The notes: generated by a model not told the origin, from the letters alone. DNA of 64,000 nt from Laburnicola sp. R22_1 (GCA_014281115.1 JACONQ010000015.1:1364001-1428000); one strand, 5' to 3'. Shown: positions 8,601 through 18,262, counted from the first letter of the stretch. Translations and numbers: made by a program.

Positions 8601-11403
8601 CAAGCACCCTCTTTCTCGTCTCCATCACTTGCACGTCCAGCTCTTCGGCCTCCTTCCACCGGCCTTGATTCCAAAACGTCGACGCCAGGTTGGCCATGCT
8701 GGTCAGCGTGTCTGGATGCTCCTCCCCAAGCACCCTCTTTCTCGTCTCCATCACTTGCACCTCCAGCTCTTCGGCCTCCTTCCACCGGCCTTGATTCCTG
8801 TACGTCGACGCCAGGTTGGCCATGCTGGTCAGCGTGTCTGGATGCTCCTCCCCAAGCACCCTCTTTCTCGTCTCCATCACTTGCACGTCCAGCTCTTCGG
8901 CCTCCTTCCACCAGCCTTGATTCCAAAACGTCGACGCCAGGTTAGCCATGCTGGTCAGCGTGTCTGGATGCTCCTCCCTAAGCACCCTCTTTCTCGTCTC
9001 CATCACTTGCACGTCCAGCTCTTCGGCCTCCTTCCACCGGCCTTGATTCCAAAACGTCGACGCCAGGTTGGCCATGCTGGTCAGCGTGTCTGGATGCTCC
9101 TCCCCAAGCACCCTCTTTCTCGTCTCCATCACTTGCACGTCCAGCTCTTCGGCCTCCTTCCACCGGCCTTGATTCCTGTACGTCGACGCCAGGTTGGCCA
9201 TGCTGGTCAGCGTGGAAGGATGCTCCTCCCCAAGCACCCTCTTGCTCGTCTCCATCACTTGCACGTCCAGCTCTTCGGCCTCCTTCCACCGGCCTTGATT
9301 CCTGTACGTCGACGCCAGGTTGGCCATGCTGGTCAGCGTGTCTGGATGCTCCTCCCCAAGCACCCTCGAGCTCGTCTTCATCACTTGCACAAACAGCTCT
9401 TCGGCCTCGTCATATCGTCCGTCAGTGAGCAATGCCATAGCGCATTTCCATGCTAGGTCTATCCTATCTCCCTTCTCTTCTTTAGGAACATCGTGAGATA
9501 GAGCATACCTAGCATGGGGAATTAATCGTCTCCATTTGCTTTGATTTCCGTGATTATTGTCTGGGAACATTCTAAGTAGTCGTGCAATAGCGTGTTGACT
9601 CCATTGCTCTAGCCTCTCGTGCTTTTGGAGCCATCCCCGTAGAGCACTATGTACTAGCTGGTGAACATCGAGCGCAGACTCGGCAGGTCGCCTAGTAACA
9701 AGCCCGTAGCTGTTGAGGATTTGTATCGCAGCTTCCCTTTTACGAGGCGATAATGCTTCTAGAAGATCGAGCGGGATGTCTTTTCGGTCTACCGAGGCCG
9801 CAAGAAACAGATATTCTGCTGCTAGTGGATCACTACCGCGGATCTGGTCCATTGAGATGAGAAGTGTGGTGGCTACAGGACCTGTTGTGTCATATTCTTG
9901 TAGCCTGCCCTCTAATGGTACACGGCTACGCTCGCGAGCTTCCCCCTTTTGCTTCAGCAATTGTGATCGGTAGTGTTCTAGCGTAGTGTTTCTGGTGTTG
10001 ATGTACGCTGCTGCTTGGACAATTGCTAGGGGAAGATGCGATAACTCTTGCAGCAAAAGCCTCGCCTCCTGTTGCTCACTTTCTGAAACTGGAGTCTTCA
10101 AATAGTTCTGCAACGTCCTTCTTGCTACATCGGGCGTCATTTCCCTAAGCTGCACAACCTTCTGTAGTTCTAGCCTCTCAGTTATCTTGCTGTTGGTAGT
10201 CGTGAAGATGATCGAACAGAGTTCGGACTGTGGCAGGTAGTCGATCAAGTTGGCGGCCCCTGGTGCTGTGGGCATCCCGCTGGACCCCAGGTCTATGCGA
10301 TCCACGTTGTCGAAAATGAGCAACCACTGCCTTGACCCCTTTCTGCTTTGATGAAGTTTGACCAGCTGCCTGATATCCGCCTTCTCATCTGCCCAGCCAG
10401 GAATGTCAAGCTTTTGCGCAATGCTCGCATATGACTGATAGAGGCTGTCTGCGTTGCTTGCATCAATCCAGAAGACCGAGCAGCTCTTATTCTTCCGTCT
10501 TGTCTGGTATGCAAGCTCGAGCGCTAGCTGTGATTTGCCTGTCCCCGGTGGTCCGGTTATTGCCATCCTTGTGGTTTCCTTGCCCGTGAAGAGCGTTGCT
10601 TCTAGTTCGGCAAGCTGTGACTCCCGGCCAACAAAATGGTCGTTCTGGGAAAACGGGATGATAGCCGGAGCTGAACCGGCTGCTTCCACTTCAATTTGGA
10701 GTCTTCTCCACGCCTGCTCCTTTCCCTCGCCATAGGAAGTAGACATAAAGACGTCGAGAAGTCCAAGAAGACAGTATACCCCGTCTTCCTCTTCAGTTGT
10801 CCGGCGATGTTTGGCCCATTCCATTCGCTTGGGTATAGTAAATCCGTCCAATGGGCAGTTCCGCAAGGCCTGGACTGGAATGCCAGTAATGTCGTGTAGT
10901 AGCTGCTCGAGGGATTGTTTATCGCCTATCCGCCGTCCTTCGAAAGAAAAGAACTCGACTGATGCTGGAGCAATAAGCTCTTGAAGCGTCCAGCCCCTAG
11001 TGAACCATTCGCTCGCCCGAAAGGATGCCTCCCACGCACGTTCTTCGCGCATGTCAGCTGCAGTGGGTGCTGAAACATCTGGTAGGAAAACATAGCATCT
11101 TGCTGCATCTCTGTACCAACGAAACATCGAGTTGATTGCTCTCGAGAGCTCACGAAGGTTCCATTTATCAATGCAACACGTGTCGATCCAGAAGTACTGA
11201 AGCTGGTCCTTGGCCGCCTGTTCCGCACAGAACTCGATCTTTCGATAACCCTTCTTCTCTTTGTAGGTGTTGCCTCCGATATCTTCGAAGAGAATCTCAG
11301 AATCTCCCCATCTGTGTGAAAGGATAGCATAGCGTGGAATAGTCTTCCCGCTGAAGTCGGTCAAGACGAGTCTCTTGGAATGATTGAAGTGAAGAAGCCG
11401 CAT
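7501..11403 (-). CDS. HET-NB-ARC-TPR NLR (STAND) protein
   Basis: Uninterrupted frame of 1,300 residues; the ATG at 11403 (MRLLHFNH) matches the usual start of HET domains. Residues about 1-235 form the HET domain with YAILSHRWG, FWIDTCCID and TRGWTLQELIAP. An NB-ARC-type ATPase follows, with GPPGTGKSQLALELAY near residue 282, LLIFDNVD and LPLAIVQAAAYI. From about residue 665 come 13 near-identical 42-residue TPR units (V-L-G-E-E-H-P-x-T-L-T-S-M-A-N-L-A-S-T) and two diverged ones. Fungal proteins of this build are immune-like receptors in which the TPRs sense a ligand and the HET domain triggers cell death or incompatibility; this is family knowledge, not shown here. The frame is intact despite 13 DNA repeats. 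It diverges from a second NLR at 12036. Confidence 0.93.
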   Translation of the reverse strand: MRLLHFNHSKRLVLTDFSGKTIPRYAILSHRWGDSEILFEDIGGNTYKEKKGYRKIEFCAEQAAKDQLQYFWIDTCCIDKWNLRELSRAINSMFRWYRDAARCYVFLPDVSAPTAADMREERAWEASFRASEWFTRGWTLQELIAPASVEFFSFEGRRIGDKQSLEQLLHDITGIPVQALRNCPLDGFTIPKRMEWAKHRRTTEEEDGVYCLLGLLDVFMSTSYGEGKEQAWRRLQIEVEAAGSAPAIIPFSQNDHFVGRESQLAELEATLFTGKETTRMAITGPPGTGKSQLALELAYQTRRKNKSCSVFWIDASNADSLYQSYASIAQKLDIPGWADEKADIRQLVKLHQSRKGSRQWLLIFDNVDRIDLGSSGMPTAPGAANLIDYLPQSELCSIIFTTTNSKITERLELQKVVQLREMTPDVARRTLQNYLKTPVSESEQQEARLLLQELSHLPLAIVQAAAYINTRNTTLEHYRSQLLKQKGEARERSRVPLEGRLQEYDTTGPVATTLLISMDQIRGSDPLAAEYLFLAASVDRKDIPLDLLEALSPRKREAAIQILNSYGLVTRRPAESALDVHQLVHSALRGWLQKHERLEQWSQHAIARLLRMFPDNNHGNQSKWRRLIPHARYALSHDVPKEEKGDRIDLAWKCAMALLTDGRYDEAEELFVQVMKTSSRVLGEEHPDTLTSMANLASTYRNQGRWKEAEELDVQVMETSKRVLGEEHPSTLTSMANLASTYRNQGRWKEAEELDVQVMETRKRVLGEEHPDTLTSMANLASTFWNQGRWKEAEELDVQVMETRKRVLREEHPDTLTSMANLASTFWNQGWWKEAEELDVQVMETRKRVLGEEHPDTLTSMANLASTYRNQGRWKEAEELEVQVMETRKRVLGEEHPDTLTSMANLASTFWNQGRWKEAEELDVQVMETRKRVLGEEHPDTLTSMANLASTYRNQGRWKEAEELEVQVMETRKRVLGEEHPDTLTSMANLASTYTNQGRWKEAEELEVQVMKTSSRVLGEEHPSTLTSMANLASTYRNQGRWKEAEELDVQVMETRKRVLREEHPDTLTSMANLASTYRNQGRWKEAEELDVQVMKTSSRVLGEEHPSTLTSMANLASTFWNQGQWKEAEELDVQVMETRKRVLREEHPDTLTSMANLASTFWNQGRWKEAEELDVQVMETRKRVLGEEHPDTLTSMANLASTYRNQGRWKEAEELEVQVMETRKRVLGEEHPSTLTSMNNLAFTLKGQGLTNKAILLIEDCCGLRTVALGPQHPFTVSSRKALATWQLEAIELSKQNNT
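7700..9400 (-). repeat. 126 bp tandem TPR-coding repeats, 13 near-identical units
   Basis: Each unit encodes 42 residues. Units differ almost only at a handful of codons: D or S after EEHP, G or R in VL(G/R)EEH, YR, FW or YT in LAST-xx-NQG, D or E before VQVM, and METRKR, METSKR or MKTSSR at the end. Silent positions are nearly invariant. This pattern is expected of arrays homogenised by unequal exchange with selection on ligand-facing positions. Confidence 0.95.
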
Positions 11404-11550
11404 CGTTACCACATCGTTTCTCAGTCGAGGAAGCAGAAAATACAGACAATCCAGGGCAAGGCGCTGTTAGGAACTGGCTAAGATGGGTGGATATGGATTG
11501 TGGGAGAAAGCGCGGTCGGTGGAATATAATGGCCGAGTATGGGTTGCGAG

Positions 11551-11620
11551 GGCGGCCTCCCAAGGCTGTGCACAGGGGGCGCTCGACGTGCTCAGCCGCG
11601 CCCGGCTGACTTGCACAGGC
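11551..11620 (+). repeat. promoter inverted repeat, left arm
   Basis: Begins GGCGGCCTCCCAAGGCTGTG and contains GCTCAGCCGCGCCCGGCTGA. It pairs with the complement of 11834-11903; the 213 bp spacer is AT-richer. Confidence 0.7.
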
Positions 11621-11833
11621 GAGCGCTCTTGTCTCGTGTTCGCCCGCAAACATGCGCAAGCAATTCAACAAATTTTATCTGCTTGCTAATTTAACTTAAT
11701 CAATGCGGCATTGAGGAAATAAGCCTTGCAGGCTTAGCATCCTACCGGCTGGGTGGAGTGATATCGATAAGAGGCGAGCCCGTCCTGCTGCGCGCCTCAG
11801 GTCCGCAACCTCCAGCCACAACTGGGAGCCTGA

Positions 11834-11903
11834 GCCTGAGCAAGTCAGCCGGGCGGGGCTGAGCCCACCGAGCGCCTCTAGTACACAGCCTCGAGATGCC
11901 GCC
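11834..11903 (-). repeat. promoter inverted repeat, right arm
   Basis: On the minus strand this begins GGCGGCATCTCGAGGCTGTG and contains GGCTCAGCCCCGCCCGGCTG, the counterpart of the left arm with about 12 mismatches over 70 bp. Confidence 0.7.
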
Positions 11904-12035
11904 TTCACAGCCTATCTTCAGCAATCATTTTCACTATTTTTGGTGGTTTTACTTATAAGTGTACCCTCCTGCCTTTGGAATACGCGCCTATACCTGCCCG
12001 CCGCACCCAGCTTGTGTACGCACCGATGATCCGAA

Positions 12036-15000
12036 ATGTCTGGTGTTGAAGCCATTACCGCCACCCAGCTGATCGACGCTTGCATCGGCATCGCTAATAC
12101 GATCATCGACATTGGGCGTGCCGTCCACGACGCTCAAGGATTACCACCAAAGCTTCGAGAGCTGCTCGAGAAGCTACCAGCGATCCAAGAACTGTTGGAG
12201 AGTGCGCAGGAGAGCTGCGAGGAAGGGAGGATCACGGAGGATGCCAGCAAGAGCGCACAGCCGATCTTGAAACAATGCGCGGAGGCTTTAGCTGAACTGA
12301 GGGACATATTCAGGAAAGCCTGCCCAAGGGATGGGGAGAATCGTACCAAGCGCATCTGGAGAGGCGCAAAGACTGTCTTCTTCGGCCGAGACAGCCAGGT
12401 ACAGAAGCTTCTCGTGACTATTCAAGACGACTTGAGACTGTTGGAGCAGAAGGAGATCTATGTTATTGGCGACAAGCTGGACGCGCTGCAGCAAGTTACG
12501 CAAGGACTAGCGGATAATGTGGACGGCAAGTATACACACACTGGAGCGGGCAACATTATTGCCAATGAAGGCGGCAGTCCTACGAATTATGTAGTTGGTG
12601 GAAGCAACAACCGGCAGATCAACAATCCTGGGGTATACAATGAGGGCCCTTCAAGTACGTAGTTATCGTTCTCACGTAGTCATACCAACTTCTCAATCGA
12701 GGCAGTTTCTTTTCATTAGCATCCGTTCAGTGCGTGCCTAAGTGCTCTTTGGCAAATCCGTACTGACCACGCTGGTGTTAGCACATAATTTCACTTATCT
12801 ACCACCAGGTAAACTCGTCCTTGAATGCTATTATAATGGGTGTGCTTGTTTACTGGCCGCTCCAGGCAAGTCGCCGCGCTCCTGGCCATAGCTAATACCA
12901 TCTCTAGCTAGACCAGAGACCCCGCCGGTCCCTTCCTGCGCCATCCCCTTCCGCCGCGACCCGGACTTCGTCGACTGCGGAACGCTGCTCGATCAGATAC
13001 GCGAGAAATGCGCTGCGCCGGCATCGCGGATAGCGCTGGTGGGCCTGGGCGGCGTGGGGTGAGCCAGGAGAACCCAAGGCCAGTGCACGTCGCTAACGCA
13101 GACACAGAAAGTCGCAGCTCGCCATCGAACACTGCTACCAAACCGCGGATGAATATGCAGAGACGTGGGTATTCTGGGTGCATGCCAGCAACGCGGACCG
13201 CATCGAACAAGGCTACCGAGATATCGCAGACCAGGTCAGGCTGGCTGGCCGGAACGATCCGCACGCAGACGTTTTCAAGCTGGTTCATAATTGGTTGCGT
13301 AACGAGAAGAACGGCAGGTGGTTGCTGGTCCTCGATAATGCCGACAACGCTGCTGCCCTTACTCTGCCAGCAAGCAGTGACTTGAAGACGCAGGCGAGCA
13401 GCGGAGATGGCTCTCGTCCACGGTTCCTCTCGTCGTATCTGCCCCAGAGCAAGAACGGCTCGATGCTGGTGACCAGTCGGACGAGGAGCGTAGCTTTGCA
13501 GCTGGTGGAGCAGAGCGATATTCTTTCTATTGAGCCCATGGACGACACGAGCGGCCAAGAGCTTCTGCGAAAGAAGCTGGGGGCGGAGGTGGACGAGGAC
13601 CGCATTGCCGAGCTAGCAAGGACCCTCGAGTTCATGCCACTCGCTCTCGTGCAGGCGGCCGCGTACATCCGACAACGAGCACCTCGGTGCTCGGTGCAGC
13701 AATACTTAGAGGAGTACCACAAGAGCGACAAGAAACGGACAGGCCTGCTTGAATACGACGGAGGCCGCCTTCGGAGAGACGAAGAAGCAAAGAACTCTAT
13801 TCTTATCACGTGGCAAATCTCGTTCGACCACATCCTCCAAGCAAGGCAGTCAGCAGCAGACCTGCTGTCGTTGATGAGCTTCTTTGACTAGCAAGGGATT
13901 CCTGAGGCGCTTCTTCGCAGCCAAGAGAGGATGGAGAACAGACACGGGGGTGTGGAAGCTGCGTGTAGAGACAGCGAAGACAGCGACAGCAACGATAACG
14001 AATCAGAAGCAAGCGTTGACGACGGGTTTGAAGAGGACATTGTCACGCTAAGAAACTACTTGTTTATTGAGGTTACTACTAATGCTGGCACGTTCGACAT
14101 GCATGGCCTTGTGCAGCTAGCCACGCGGAAGTGGTTGGAAGGCCAGGGCCAACTGGAAACATGGAAGCAGCAGTACATCAACCATCTTTGCGCAGCATTT
14201 CCAACAGGGGAGCACGAGAACTGGATTCAGTGTCAGGCGCTCTTTCCGCACGCCAAGTCGGCATTGTTGCAGCCGCCTAAGTCCGAGGAATCTCTGCAAA
14301 AGTGGGCTCTATTGTTATATAATGCAGCGTGGTATGCGTGGCAGAAAGGAAACATAGGTGATGCAGAGAAACTATCAGTAAAGTCAATGAAGGTTATGGA
14401 AAAGCTTCTCGGGGAAGAGGATACAGACACGTTAAGCAGTATGGCAATGGCAGGGTTAGCAGCAAATCTTGCAGGCCAATGGAAGAAGGCCGAAGAGCTG
14501 GACGTGCAAGTGATGGAGACGAGAAAGAGGGTGCTTGGGGAGGAGCATCCAGACACGCTGACCAGCATGGCCAACCTGGCGTCGACGTACAGGAATCAAG
14601 GCCGGTGGAAGGAGGCCGAAGAGCTGGAGGTGCAAGTGATGGAGACAAGAAAGAGGGTGCTTGGGGAGGAGCATCCTTCCACGCTGACCAGCATGGCCAA
14701 CCTGGCGTCGACGTACACGAATCAAGGCCGGTGGAAGGAGGCCGAAGAGCTGGAGGTGCAAGTGATGAAGACGAGCTCGAGGGTGCTTGGGGAGGAGCAT
14801 CCAGACACGCTGACCAGCATGGCCAACCTGGCGTCGACGTACAGGAATTAAGGCCGGTGGAAGGAGGCCGAAGAGCTGGAGGTGCAAGTGATAGAGACGA
14901 GCTCGAGGGTGCTTGGGGAGGAGCATCCAGACACGCTGACCAGCATGGCCAACCTGGCGTCGACGTACAGGAATCAAGGCCGGTGGAAGGAGGCCGAAGA

Positions 15001-15259
15001 GCTGGAGGTGCAAGTGATGGAGACGAGAAAGAGGGTGCTTGGGGAGGAGCATCCTTCCACGCTGACCAGCATGAACAATCTCGCGTTTACGTTAAAGGGT
15101 CAGGGACTTACAAATAAAGCAATCTTACTAATAGAGGACTGCTGCGGGCTGCGGACAGTTGCCTTAGGTCCTCAACATCCCTTTACTGTATCATCTCGCA
15201 AAGCTCTCGCAACATGGCAGTTAGAGGCGATAGAGCTTAGTAAGCAGAATAACACCTAG
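12036..15259 (+). pseudogene. SesA-NB-ARC-TPR NLR interrupted by two in-frame stops
   Basis: Exons 12036-12654, 12782-12808, 12917-13058 and 13108-15259 form one frame of 980 codons. Residues about 1-150 are a SesA-type (NACHT_N) helical domain (AQGLPPKLRELLEKLPAIQE). A Gly/Asn-rich segment follows near residues 168-206, then a 27 nt exon (THNFTYLPP) and the NB-ARC start IPFRRDPDFVD. The P-loop GLGGVGKSQ is split by a 49 nt intron with CTAAC branch; LLVLDNADN, VTSRTRS and LPLALVQAAAYI follow. Four near-identical TPR units and the same C-terminus as the HET NLR close it. A TAG at 13889 (after LMSFFD) and a TAA at 14849 (CAA in every sister unit) stop translation. The first alone would leave a SesA-NB-ARC fragment of about 615 residues, which might still act. 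Pseudogene, truncated receptor or sequencing difference cannot be told apart here. Confidence 0.85.
12540..12654 (+). other. candidate amyloid signalling segment in the SesA NLR
   Basis: Codons here give a Gly/Asn/Gln-rich stretch with pseudo-repeats GAGNIIANEGG and GGSNNRQINNPG between the SesA helices and the nucleotide-binding domain. Fungal NLR systems often carry short Asn/Gly-rich amyloid motifs at this point that template a partner effector. The match is by style, not by a proven consensus. Confidence 0.4.
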
Positions 15260-15590
15260 CACGAGATAGGCGTAGTAAACAGATGGTCTCTAAAGTGGCA
15301 GGGCGGACGAAGCATAAAAACAGCATAGCCAAAATACCACAGTTCGCTTAGAAATTAGTGTAAGGTGCAGCCTATGTGAGATAGTACTTCGAGTTGCCAC
15401 CGCTAGCAGGGAGGATGGCCAACCCGCACCTGCCAGGGGGTTGTGAATGATTCAAAATATATAAAGAATAGATAGGTAGAGGTACATGTGGCGCAGCTTA
15501 TGATTTCGCCACTCTTCAAGCCTTATGTAATCCCCTCCGCAAAGCGCTATTACCTATTTAGTAAAGCGCCTTTCTAGCGGCCGTCTGATC
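14490..15590. repeat. right arm of the NLR inverted duplication
   Basis: Covers the TPR units, C-terminus, stop codon and 331 bp of 3' flank of the second NLR. It is complementary to the left arm beginning at 7163, including the flank bases TGTGAATGATTCA and the GCGCTATTACCTATTTAGTA block. Similarity stops near GATCAG at both outer ends, marking the duplication limit. Confidence 0.85.
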
Positions 15591-15658
15591 AACAAACAAG
15601 ATAATTAACAGGCCCGATTTATCAGGTTCAAATTAAGTCTATAAAGTAGCTCTAGCTC

Positions 15659-17415
15659 CTAATATATCTTCGCTACCGGAACCCTCCATGACACCTCCAT
15701 AATGTTCGCTGGCTCGGTTTCTATTGGTGCCACCGCATTGCTCTTCGGCACTGATGGGCCCACCTCTTCCTCTTCTGTTCCAGGGGTCTTGTGCTTACGA
15801 CCTCGTTTTCCCTTAGCTGCAGCGGCTTGATCTTTCGCCTCACGCTTTGCTTGCGCCTCCTCTAGATCTTGATAGCTTATTACCTTCGCCTTCCCTAGGA
15901 CTACTGATCTTGTTGATCGACGAGCTTTGGCGTTATTTACCTGGAATAGGAAGCGGTTTTGATCCTGTAGGAGTGTACACTTAGCAAAGGATATTTTAGC
16001 TGCGGTCACGATCTTCCGTACGCGTTTCTGCAGGCGCTGCTTGCTCATCTTATCAAGTGTATGTCTTTCTCTATCAGGTTCTGCAGCGATGCAAGAGCTT
16101 CTGTTGTCTTTGGTGTCACTGGAGTTATTAGAGTCTGCAGTACCTTGTCTCGCAGAGCAGATACCGGCTGCCCTTGAGAGCCGTCCGGAACGGTGAGCTT
16201 GGGTGGGGGCTTCTGAATTCCTCGGAGCACCCTTTCTGGATTTAATGGGAACAAACCGGTTGCAGCCTATCTAGCTAAGATATTCCTCTTTGTGAATGCC
16301 TTGTCTTGTGCAGATTTATATAAAAAAGTAAAGTGTTCTTTGCCAATCTAATCCATACCTCCTTGATTAAGTTGTTCGACCTTGTCACGATAGGCTGTCT
16401 TTAAGGGTGCGAAGACTCCAACGTCACAGGGCTGAAGTTTGTGGGAGGTGTGAGATGGTAGACGACATAGGATAATGTTGTTCTTAAGGCAGAACTCCAG
16501 GATCTCTACTGTTTCATGCGTTCCAAAGCCGTCGTTAATAAGGACGCGTGGCTTGCCGTTAGCTACTTCTTTGGTCTGGGGATCGAAAACGCGCTTAAGC
16601 CACTCCAAGTTAATCTTGGAGTCGTTGTACCCATTCTCAGAATGTCCGAAATGCCACCCAGGGGTTGGGTACGTAGTCCAATTGCTTCTATGGGTCGAAG
16701 CTGGCCAGATAATGAGCGGTAGCAGCGACCTACCGTCCGCACTAACACATTCGACGGAAGACACTATTTGGCGCTTGACACCAGCGCCCCTATAGTCTCG
16801 GATATTGTCCTTACCTACAAGAACTTTGACGGAGCCGAGCATACTAAGCATAACCCCAGTCTCATCCATATTGTAGAGGTTTTCTGGCAAAATGCTAGGG
16901 TCTTCCAGTACTTTGCTAATCACTTCGAACCACTCCGTAACCTTATCATATATGTGACTATTGTGTCGCTTCCAATCCATAGCTTTCACCCGCCTCGCTC
17001 TCAATTCTACATGGCGTTTCTCAAACGCCCGGGGCCAATTAGGGCCTGGAGGCTTAAGCGGTCTGTTCGTGGATCAACAGAGGGCGATTCGGAATGCTAG
17101 CGAACGCATGTACTTAATTCGCACAGGGTGCCCAAGACTAGACATTAGTAACACAAACTTTACGAGTGCTCTTTCTTCTTTGGGGGTGAGATACTGCCGG
17201 CTCTGAGCCAGGTCCTCTTTTGAGCGTCGTCCGTGCTTGCGATGGCACAATGTGGAGATGGGCACGTTGCCCCTTTCTGATAGGACAGCATATGTTCTAG
17301 GCACATCTGGAGGGAGAGGCTGCAACAACACCTGGGTGGCTCGATCCATGTCTGTGTGGTGGTGGTGGGAAGGGGCACTGCAGGAGGGCAGTTTGCGTGC
17401 TTGCCGGCACGACAC
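15659..17415 (-). mobile_element. dead pogo/Fot-type (Tc1/mariner) transposase relic
   Basis: Read leftwards, frame pieces 17415-17074, 17004-16348 and 16254-16045 lie in one frame, broken by TAG stops; a frame change joins the last piece 16048-15659. The first piece is a CENP-B-like helix-turn-helix (GNVPISTL.HRKHGRRSKEDL, YLTPKEERALVKF). The second is the DDE domain with catalytic acids in YNMDETGV, NDGFGTHETV and LQPCDVGVFAPLK. The last is the basic C-terminus (RKIVTAAKISFAK, KGKRGRK). TAG and TAA at former Trp or Gln codons fit RIP. I could not find terminal repeats by eye. It starts only about 70 bp outside the NLR inverted repeat. Confidence 0.85.
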
Positions 17416-17581
17416 CTGGCCACAAAGCCTCTAAAAATAGCTATTATGTGACTGTTCATAGGCGCTTCTAGAAGAGTTAAGGCTTTGAGTATCGTAAAAT
17501 ACATTACAGCAGAGTAATCTTGCTAGCTTTCTTTACAGCAGCTCGCTTAAACGCACGCTAAGAGACCCAGTAGATCAACCA

Positions 17582-17779
17582 CTACGGATAAATTCGGAAT
17601 CCATGTTTGCATGTGCTAAATGCTACGATAGGCTCGATACATGTTCCCATTGAGGATAAGTATCGTCCAAAGCCTCCGAGGAGTCGTAAAACATTGGTGG
17701 CGACAGCTATGCAGGGGTCAGAAGCCGAGATGGTTTCAGAGACTGCAAACAGAATCATCAACAGCATACTCAAAGCCAT
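17582..17779 (-). CDS. possible small secreted protein
   Basis: A 65-residue ATG frame with a hydrophobic N-terminus (MALSMLLMILFAVSETISA) that reads as a signal peptide, followed by about 46 residues with three cysteines. No family recognised. It lies between a dead transposon and a sugar transporter, a typical position for accessory secreted proteins, but short frames with such starts also arise by chance; an odd cysteine number lowers confidence. Confidence 0.25.
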   Translation of the reverse strand: MALSMLLMILFAVSETISASDPCIAVATNVLRLLGGFGRYLSSMGTCIEPIVAFSTCKHGFRIYP

Positions 17780-18262
17780 CGTAATTTTCGCTTTACAGAC
17801 TAGCTATAGGGAGAGAAGTAGCTGAAAAAGGCCCCTAGTTAACCATAAAACTATACAGTCATGATACAAAAATTTATGATGTTCGGAAGCTCGGTTCATT
17901 TCGGCGTGGGGTGTTTTTCGACCAACAGTGATGGACGTGTATCTCTCTCTTCAGAATGGTTTCAAATTTCACATTGTCATCAACATTGCTGCTGAGTAAT
18001 AAGTGCCTAGTGGATATTACGTTTGTAAATTGTGACAGTTGTCGCGTGTATATTTGTTACGGCTACCGTGTGTTGGGTACTAGGTTATAGTATCTCTTGT
18101 GTAATGTAATCCCTTTTTGTGTCTTGTGAGACTCGAAGTAGGTTGGGAATCTCCCACGACGAAGTTCAAAATGAACCATCGCATTATAATCATATAGGGA
18201 CGAGTTGTCCCAAATAACCCCTGTAGCTTATTTCTTTTTCATCGCAGCCCACCACGCTCTCC
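17780..18262. other. intergenic, nothing recognised
   Basis: AT-rich spacer with no supportable frame. Its right part is the probable 3' region of the leftward sugar transporter. Confidence 0.35.

Larger units (their letters stand above)
11404..12035. promoter_or_regulatory. shared promoter of the divergent NLR pair, with inverted repeat
   Basis: The 632 bp between the two start codons carries a 70 bp inverted repeat: 11551-11620 and the complement of 11834-11903 agree at about 58 of 70 positions, including CCCGGCTGACTTGC. The arms flank an AT-rich middle (11650-11720). Being symmetric about the centre, the arms could give both genes the same control elements. No other gene is seen here. Confidence 0.6.

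Noticed and set aside
7700..9400. Regularly spaced repeats that could suggest a CRISPR-like array
   Set aside because: The repeats are contiguous, coding and eukaryotic; there are no unique spacers.
7708..9456. A 582-codon plus-strand frame of repeated LLPKHPLSRLHH units
   Set aside because: It is the antisense of the 126 bp TPR repeats; the unit length is divisible by three, so the reverse frame stays open by construction.
12036..12662. The SesA frame as a complete stand-alone gene
   Set aside because: It ends seven bases into a canonical GTACGT donor, and the following micro-exon and NB-ARC exon join in phase; kept only as a possible alternative product.
14456..15117. Long repeat frames on both strands over the second TPR array
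   Set aside because: Shadows of the TPR repeats, same reason.
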